The position numbers and the translations under genes are program-made. Under the pieces are notes generated by a model. That model worked only from the letters and a program-made list of their open reading frames with translations. It ran no database searches and had not been told where the DNA came from. A stretch of 58,905 nucleotides of DNA from an uncultured Actinomycetes bacterium (GTDB lineage: Bacteria > Actinomycetota > Actinomycetes > Nanopelagicales > Nanopelagicaceae), in NCBI GenBank assembly GCA_903844855.1, contig CAIMVH010000087.1, positions 1 to 58,905 of the forward strand, read 5' to 3'. Positions 53,989-58,905 of the stretch are shown here, one piece after another. Position 1 is the stretch's first letter; each line of letters starts with the position of its first letter.

Positions 53989-54773
53989 CTCACCCTAAGC
54001 GCACCGGAGCTCGACTCGAACTTAAGGATGTCACGAAGACTTATACGGGACACGGGGAGGATAAGCACGTACTAGATCACATCAATTGCATTGTGGAACC
54101 GGGAGAGTTCCTTTCGATTGTGGGCCCGAGTGGTGTGGGCAAAACGACTCTGCTCCGCCTCTTAACTGGATTAACGCCCGTTACTAGTGGCGAGATCTTG
54201 CTTGACGGTAAGAGGGTCACCTCACCCCCTGAAGATCTGGCAATCGTGTTGCAGGAGTACACACGCTCTCTTATGCCTTGGTTGACGGTGGAGAAGAATA
54301 TTGAGCTTCCTCTCAAATTAAAGAAAATTGCTAAAGAGGAGCGGCGCGAAAGAGTGCAATCTGCGATTCTCGAAGTAGGACTTGAAGGAAACGATTCACG
54401 CTATCCATGGCAACTCTCCGGTGGAATGCAACAACGTGTGGCAATAGCTCGGGCGCTTGCCAGCAGGCCTCGCATTCTCGTGATGGATGAACCGTTCGCT
54501 TCAGTAGATGCCCAGACTCGGCTTGATCTCGAAGATCTTGTCCTTAAGGTAAGAGATGATTTCGGCATTACCACCCTGCTGGTTACCCATGACATGGACG
54601 AGGCTGTCTATCTAGCGGATCGAGTTTTGGTGCTTACGGGAAAGCCGGCACATGTAGCTGCTGAGATTGCAGTGCCTCTTGGGTACCCTCGGGATCAGGT
54701 TGACACCAGAGCCCATCCAGATTTCGGACGTCTCCGTGGCGAAATTTATCAACTCATTCGCGGTAAACGATAA
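53985..54773 (+). CDS. ABC transporter ATP-binding protein
   Basis: 262 residues. Walker A GPSGVGKTT near residue 46, Q-loop LQEYTRSLMPW, signature LSGGMQQRV near 148, Walker B ILVMDEPF, and switch His in VTHDMDEA. It is the motor of the importer of which the two permeases are part. Overlaps the preceding stop by ATGA and ends 2 bp before the LLM gene. Confidence 0.95.
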   Translation: MTHPKRTGARLELKDVTKTYTGHGEDKHVLDHINCIVEPGEFLSIVGPSGVGKTTLLRLLTGLTPVTSGEILLDGKRVTSPPEDLAIVLQEYTRSLMPWLTVEKNIELPLKLKKIAKEERRERVQSAILEVGLEGNDSRYPWQLSGGMQQRVAIARALASRPRILVMDEPFASVDAQTRLDLEDLVLKVRDDFGITTLLVTHDMDEAVYLADRVLVLTGKPAHVAAEIAVPLGYPRDQVDTRAHPDFGRLRGEIYQLIRGKR

Positions 54774-54775
54774 AT

Positions 54776-55711
54776 ATGAGCAAAGTTCGTTGGGTGCTCG
54801 TCCTCAGTGAGAACTGGACCATCGTCGACCCCAACGATATGAAAGCCCTTGTACGTATTGCGCAGGAGGCGGAGAGCGCCGGTATAGATGCCGTCATGTT
54901 GAGCGAGCACATTGTGTTAGGGCGTTCTGCTGGCGCAAGCGGCGTGATGGCCAACCCGCGAGAGTACGCATACCCCGGTAATCAACCGCCAGACATGTCA
55001 TGGCCAAATTCCATTGTGTTGCTCTCAGCCATTGCAGCCGTGACTAAAAAATTGCGTTTGGTAGGTGGTGCGATCATCGCTCCACTTCGCCATCCACTCC
55101 TACTCGCCAAGGAGATCGCCACACTCGACCGGCTTTCAGAAGGTCGGTTCGTCATGTTGCCGACGGTCAGTTGGCATGAAGATGAATACGCAGCGTTAGG
55201 TATTCCCTTTAATCGTCGCGGAGCTATTCTCGATGAACAGCTCGAAGTTCTCGCGAAGTGTTGGCAACCCGGGCCAGTAAGCCATCATGGCGAGTTCTTT
55301 AATTTCGACGAGGTTTGGCTAGAGCCACGTCCACAACGTGATGATGGGCCGCGCCTCTGGTTCGGTGGGCAGGAGATGCATGCCCCGTTGCTGCGCCGAC
55401 TCGTCAAATATGGGCACGGCTTTAATCCGCTGGGTGTGCCTTCTGATACCGATATGAAAGCCCTCACGAGTGGCCTCAAGGCTGCTGGCCGTTCGCTCTC
55501 TGATATTGAACTCGTGGGTGGGATTAACGGAAAGTTTGAAACCCCTGATTCGCTTCTTGACCTCGACCGTGTTCTTGAGCCACTATCAGCAAAGGTAGAA
55601 GCTGGATTTGGGACTATCTGTTTCAAACCGTCTATGTATATTAATGACGCGAAAGAGATGGGTGCGTTTTGTCGTTCACTTATTAAGAAGAGCGAGGCCT
55701 TACTGAGCTAG
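54776..55711 (+). CDS. LLM-class flavin/F420-dependent oxidoreductase
   Basis: 311 residues. The luciferase-like barrel is visible: AGIDAVMLSEHI, LRLVGGAIIAPLRHPLLLAKEIATLDRLSEGRF, and RPQRDDGPRLWFGG. This resembles the actinobacterial F420-dependent subgroup (TIGR03619-like) more than SsuD. Lying directly after the ABC operon, it probably acts on the imported compound. Cofactor and reaction are not decided by sequence. It overlaps the convergent EamA gene by 12 bp. Confidence 0.8.
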   Translation: MSKVRWVLVLSENWTIVDPNDMKALVRIAQEAESAGIDAVMLSEHIVLGRSAGASGVMANPREYAYPGNQPPDMSWPNSIVLLSAIAAVTKKLRLVGGAIIAPLRHPLLLAKEIATLDRLSEGRFVMLPTVSWHEDEYAALGIPFNRRGAILDEQLEVLAKCWQPGPVSHHGEFFNFDEVWLEPRPQRDDGPRLWFGGQEMHAPLLRRLVKYGHGFNPLGVPSDTDMKALTSGLKAAGRSLSDIELVGGINGKFETPDSLLDLDRVLEPLSAKVEAGFGTICFKPSMYINDAKEMGAFCRSLIKKSEALLS

Positions 55712-56572
55712 TTCTTTCTTCTTACTACTTGCAAGGTATGAACCAATAAGAACGAGTGGGAATCCGATAAGGGTTCCGGTAGTGATCTTCTCGCTGAGGA
55801 AGATGATGCCCAGGACGATAGCAACCGCCGGATTCACATATGTCACCAGCGTGACACGAATAGGACCGATAGTTTTGATGAGCTCAAATAGCACTAAGAA
55901 TGCGGTTGCCGTGCAGACCACACCAAGGACTACGACTGCAAGTATTCCCTTGGTAGTCGGATGGATTGAGTGCCAGGTCAAAATCGAAGGAGGTGCATAA
56001 ATGATGGCAACCATCGCGGTCGACACTCCCACCAGTCCGATGATGGAAACGCCTTGTAACTTACGAGCTGCAATTGCTGGGGCGAGTGAATAACCGAACG
56101 CCACGAGCAAGAGTTGCACGATAGATCGCATATCGACTTTACCCGCGTTGATGTCGAGACCAACGAGGCTGACAACTCCAATGAATCCCACGGCCATACC
56201 GATGAGTCGTCGGCTCTGGAAAACCGTCTTATCTCCCATGAAGAAGTTCACGATGATTCCGGTCAGCGGGACCGTGGCCAGCATGAGGCCAGCAAAGCCA
56301 GACGAGACGCGAGTTTCTGAATCATTGAGTAACCACCAAGGGCCGACCATTTCGAGTACTGCAAAAACGAGAACCCAACGCCATGCTTTGATAGCGGGCA
56401 TTAATTCTCCTCGTCTTGCTGCGAGCGGAATCAGCAAAACCGCAGCGATGAGGGTGCGGAGAAAGACCACGATGATGGGGGAGAAATCAACGATCGCCAC
56501 CTTGATGAGGAGGTAGGGAATACCCCAGATCAGGCAGAGCGAGGAGAAGAGCAGAAACTCACGTTTGGTCAC
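55700..56572 (-). CDS. EamA/DMT-family transporter
   Basis: 290 residues from a GTG start, with ten membrane spans in two five-helix repeats (SLCLIWGIPYLLIKVAI at the start of the first; VVLGVVCTATAFLVLFELIKTIGPIR in the second). Members export metabolites or amino acids. It follows the DUF3598-like gene on the same strand after 55 bp, so co-transcription is plausible. Confidence 0.87.
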   Translation of the reverse strand: MTKREFLLFSSLCLIWGIPYLLIKVAIVDFSPIIVVFLRTLIAAVLLIPLAARRGELMPAIKAWRWVLVFAVLEMVGPWWLLNDSETRVSSGFAGLMLATVPLTGIIVNFFMGDKTVFQSRRLIGMAVGFIGVVSLVGLDINAGKVDMRSIVQLLLVAFGYSLAPAIAARKLQGVSIIGLVGVSTAMVAIIYAPPSILTWHSIHPTTKGILAVVVLGVVCTATAFLVLFELIKTIGPIRVTLVTYVNPAVAIVLGIIFLSEKITTGTLIGFPLVLIGSYLASSKKKELAQ

Positions 56573-56627
56573 CCGGTGACCTTATCAGCGAGTGGTTCGT
56601 TGGTTCGGCGAGTTGACCGGCTGAGAA

Positions 56628-57071
56628 TTAAGCGACCCGCTCTTCGTTGATGAGCGTGCGCTTAGTGCAGATGCCATTTTCAAACCATTGCCAGACGCGT
56701 GAGCGCTTATTGCCGGTGGCGTCGAGCTGAATCATCTCGTAGAAGTATCCACTGGGATCATCCTTGCGTACCCAAGTAAGCATCATGGTGTGCTCGTCTA
56801 CTTCCCAAGCACGACCGGTGATGCGATCGGTATCAAACCAGAGTTGCTTATCCTTGTACTTGGCTGGAAAGTGAATGACTTCGTGGCGACCATCGTCGTA
56901 ATCGTAAGTATTGATTTGGTAATACTCATAAGGGCCGTCAGTAGGGAATGAGTTCTCCAGCCGGGCTTCATGACGCTCCACGAGATTACCTTGCGCGTCA
57001 ACCCAGACGTAGTGGCCCATCCACTTACCTTCGTGGCGTGCAAGTAGTGGCATCTCTTCGCGGATTCCCAT
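56628..57071 (-). CDS. DUF3598-like protein
   Basis: 147 residues from ATG at 57071, with AAGGGG upstream; an ATG at 57098 would add 9 residues. The pattern LLARHEGKWMGHYVWVDAQG, PYEYYQINTY, FDTDRITGRAWEVDE, and FENGICTKRTLI matches what I recall of the DUF3598 lipocalin-like group, often near aromatic or lipid catabolic genes. No catalytic residue can be named. The 66 bp before it carry TATATG and possible promoter sequence. Confidence 0.65.
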   Translation of the reverse strand: MGIREEMPLLARHEGKWMGHYVWVDAQGNLVERHEARLENSFPTDGPYEYYQINTYDYDDGRHEVIHFPAKYKDKQLWFDTDRITGRAWEVDEHTMMLTWVRKDDPSGYFYEMIQLDATGNKRSRVWQWFENGICTKRTLINEERVA

Positions 57072-57136
57072 GGTTACCCCTTCATATACTTTGGACACGA
57101 ACTAATTGGTTGAATCTACCAAAATAAATTTTAATA

Positions 57137-58576
57137 TCAACTCTCTGGCCACCACCACGGGTCGCGCCCCGTGGATGAATTAATTAAAAGCGATTGGCGT
57201 CGATAGAAACGTCGGATAGAAATTTTACCCATTCGCGAGCCACCAATTCCGGAGAGCTTGAAAGCTTGCTTCTCTCCCTCGTGCATCACTCCAGTGAGCG
57301 CGGCATCATTGATACTTACTGCGCCGGCATCTATCTGGCGACCTATTTTCTTGGCGCGCCCTTCCTCGCCGAAGATGGCAGCGGAGAGACCGTAAATGGT
57401 GTCATTGGCTAGCGCGAGAACTTCTTCATCACTTGTAAATTTCATTACCGGGATGATGGGGCCGAAAGTCTCTTCAGTCATCACCTTCATGGAGTGATTC
57501 ACATTGGTCAAGATGGTGGGCTCCAAATAAGCACCACCATCAAGAAACTTCATCTCACCACCAGCAGTAGCGATAGCACCTTTTGCATAGGCGTCTTCAA
57601 GATGGCTTGCAATAGTGGCAATTTGATCCTCAGCGATCATGGGACCAATGCCGCGACCCTCAAGATCCGGGAAATTCACTCCGAGCGCTGCGGCCATGGG
57701 GGAGATGCGGGAAACGAATTCGTCGTGAAGTGACTCATGCACGTATACGCGTTCAATCGAAAGGCAGCTCTGCCCAGAGTTTGCAGTCGCTCCCCAGAGA
57801 ATTCCAGGAACTGCGCGATCAAGATTGGCGCCGGGGAGCACGATGGCTGGATCTTTGCCACCTAACTCAAGTGATGCGGGAATGAAGTTGCGTGCGGCAT
57901 TCTCGGCCACGATGCGCCCGGTTTCTACGCTGCCAGTGAAACAGACAAGATCCACAAGTGGAATGAGTGCGGCACCGGTTTCGCCTGCGCCTTCAATGAG
58001 GCCAACGACCTCGCCGATTTCTGGAACATCAATCAAGGTCTTCGCTAGTGGTTCTAGGAATCGCGGAGTGATCTCACTCGGTTTGATGATGACGGCGCAT
58101 CCAGCGGCAAGTGCTGGAATGGCATCGATCAAAGCGAGAAGTAGTGGGAAGTTCCACGGGCTAATGATTCCTACGAGTGGATAGGGACGAATCGACGGAG
58201 CTACGGAGACTCCGGGCATCGTGGTGTGTTGAATTGTTTCTTCATCGAGTAGTTCAACAGCTTGATTTGCCCAACGATTGAGTCCATCAACACTCACTTG
58301 CACTTCAATATTACTCTCGGTGCGACGACCCGTATCTTCGGTGAGTGCTTGGGCAAGTTCGTCTTTATGTGCGATGAGAGCATCACGCCACCTGAGGAGT
58401 ACTTCGGCGCGATGTGCAGGACCGGCATCCTGCCAACGCTTTTGATTTGCGCGAAGTCGACTGGTTAACTTCACTAATTCTTCATGTGAAGGCGCATCGA
58501 GTGCGCGATCGTTCATTCCAGTTCGAGGATTTCTTACGTGCACACCTTGATCTAATTGGGTCACTTCGACTCCCAA
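57137..58576 (-). CDS. Aldehyde dehydrogenase
   Basis: 479 residues from TTG at 58576; an ATG at 58516 would remove 20 residues, including the VHVRNPRTG segment usual in the family. PWNFPLLLALIDAIPALAAG near residue 144, catalytic Glu in LELGGKDPAI and catalytic Cys in NSGQSCLSIER are intact. It oxidises an aldehyde with NAD(P)+. It is distinct from hpaE, so it may serve another aldehyde. The nitrilase-like gene overlaps its start by 16 bp. Confidence 0.9.
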   Translation of the reverse strand: MGVEVTQLDQGVHVRNPRTGMNDRALDAPSHEELVKLTSRLRANQKRWQDAGPAHRAEVLLRWRDALIAHKDELAQALTEDTGRRTESNIEVQVSVDGLNRWANQAVELLDEETIQHTTMPGVSVAPSIRPYPLVGIISPWNFPLLLALIDAIPALAAGCAVIIKPSEITPRFLEPLAKTLIDVPEIGEVVGLIEGAGETGAALIPLVDLVCFTGSVETGRIVAENAARNFIPASLELGGKDPAIVLPGANLDRAVPGILWGATANSGQSCLSIERVYVHESLHDEFVSRISPMAAALGVNFPDLEGRGIGPMIAEDQIATIASHLEDAYAKGAIATAGGEMKFLDGGAYLEPTILTNVNHSMKVMTEETFGPIIPVMKFTSDEEVLALANDTIYGLSAAIFGEEGRAKKIGRQIDAGAVSINDAALTGVMHEGEKQAFKLSGIGGSRMGKISIRRFYRRQSLLINSSTGRDPWWWPES

Positions 58577-58905
58577 TGTCGTGCCAAATTGTCGATGGCT
58601 TCACGATGATGTGCCAGGAAGTAGGCACGTTCCGCAGTTGTCCCCGCTAGACCATTCGGCGCATCAACGTTATGGCGGGCATACTCCTCTGCCCACATCG
58701 CGGTCTTGGTACGGGCCAGTAAGTTACCCATTCCTGGCTTCGCCTTATGTCTACGCACGGCGCTGAGATCTATGGCTGCGTTAGCCACCATTGATTCTCC
58801 GAAGCCAGCTTCAGCAAGGACTAAGCCGGTGTAATCAAGGACTTTGCTCATGCCATCGGTGGAATTGGGTGGCACCGGAGATCCGTAGAGCCCACCAGAG
58901 TTTGC
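58561..58905 (-). CDS. C-terminal part of a nitrilase-superfamily hydrolase (cut by window end)
   Basis: The frame is open to the last base, so the 5' part lies outside the window. The visible 114 residues begin ANSGGLYGSP, the usual segment after the catalytic Cys region in carbon-nitrogen hydrolases, and continue with SMVANAAIDL and VRRHKAKPGMGNLL. Such enzymes hydrolyse nitriles or amides, for example formamide or aliphatic amides. It is the first visible gene of the minus-strand group with the aldehyde dehydrogenase. Confidence 0.75.
   Translation of the reverse strand, partial: ANSGGLYGSPVPPNSTDGMSKVLDYTGLVLAEAGFGESMVANAAIDLSAVRRHKAKPGMGNLLARTKTAMWAEEYARHNVDAPNGLAGTTAERAYFLAHHREAIDNLARHWESK

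Noticed and set aside
1-58905. Mobile elements or CRISPR arrays
   Set aside because: No transposase, integrase, terminal inverted repeat pair or spaced repeat array was seen; the accessory region has no visible boundary repeats.

Overview
The window reads as a chromosomal segment of an actinobacterium of moderate G+C content. The evidence is gene order: a small membrane protein-nadD-rsfS-gpgP-like block, then tRNA-Ala, leuS, degV, comEA-comEC-holA-rpsT-lepA-hemW-hrcA-dnaJ-rsmE-HIT-phoH-ybeY-CNNM-(Cdd-like)-era-glnE. That succession is typical of Actinobacteria. An F420/LLM-type oxidoreductase and two P450s with a 3Fe-4S ferredoxin fit too. The secreted proteins at the left edge end in a tail of the kind I associate with freshwater acI/Nanopelagicales-type actinobacteria; that placement is inference only. 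I see no insertion sequence, integrase, CRISPR array or rRNA.

Left part (1-4.6 kb): two tandem paralogous secreted proteins sharing a near-identical C-terminal module (the first is cut by the window edge), then a minus-strand pair encoding a CodA-like amidohydrolase with a changed metal site and a membrane-anchored beta-lactamase-fold hydrolase. Core part (4.7-31.4 kb): a dense housekeeping run for NAD synthesis, ribosome maturation, tRNA-Ala(GGC), leucyl-tRNA synthetase, DNA uptake, DNA polymerase III delta, S20, LepA, the HemW chaperone, HrcA/DnaJ heat shock with a CIRCE operator, Era and GlnE. Many genes are coupled by ATGA or TAATG overlaps. Several transcription units start with a -10 hexamer 6-7 nt ahead of the start codon, the layout of leaderless mRNAs.

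Right part (31.4-58.9 kb): an accessory catabolic region. It holds a BenE-like transporter, an amino-acid permease with an aromatic-amino-acid-type decarboxylase, an acetoacetate-decarboxylase-family protein, a glutamine-synthetase-like ligase lacking the ammonium-site glutamate, two class I glutamine amidotransferase-fold proteins, two P450s, and a MarR regulator. An operon hpaE-hpaD-hpaG-ferredoxin-ferredoxin reductase follows. HpaD, HpaE and HpaG resemble the homoprotocatechuate (3,4-dihydroxyphenylacetate) meta-cleavage enzymes. The simplest reading is a pathway that takes an aromatic amine or acid, possibly through a gamma-glutamyl intermediate, hydroxylates it with a P450 instead of the usual flavin hydroxylase, and cleaves the ring. 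The substrate is not proven by the sequence.

From 47 kb on there is a minus-strand amidohydrolase-sulfatase-TauE/SafE operon, a plus-strand ABC importer of the NMT1/TauA type followed by an LLM oxidoreductase, and a minus-strand group of nitrilase-like hydrolase (cut by the window end), aldehyde dehydrogenase, DUF3598-like protein and EamA exporter. No stretch longer than about 160 bases lacks a gene.
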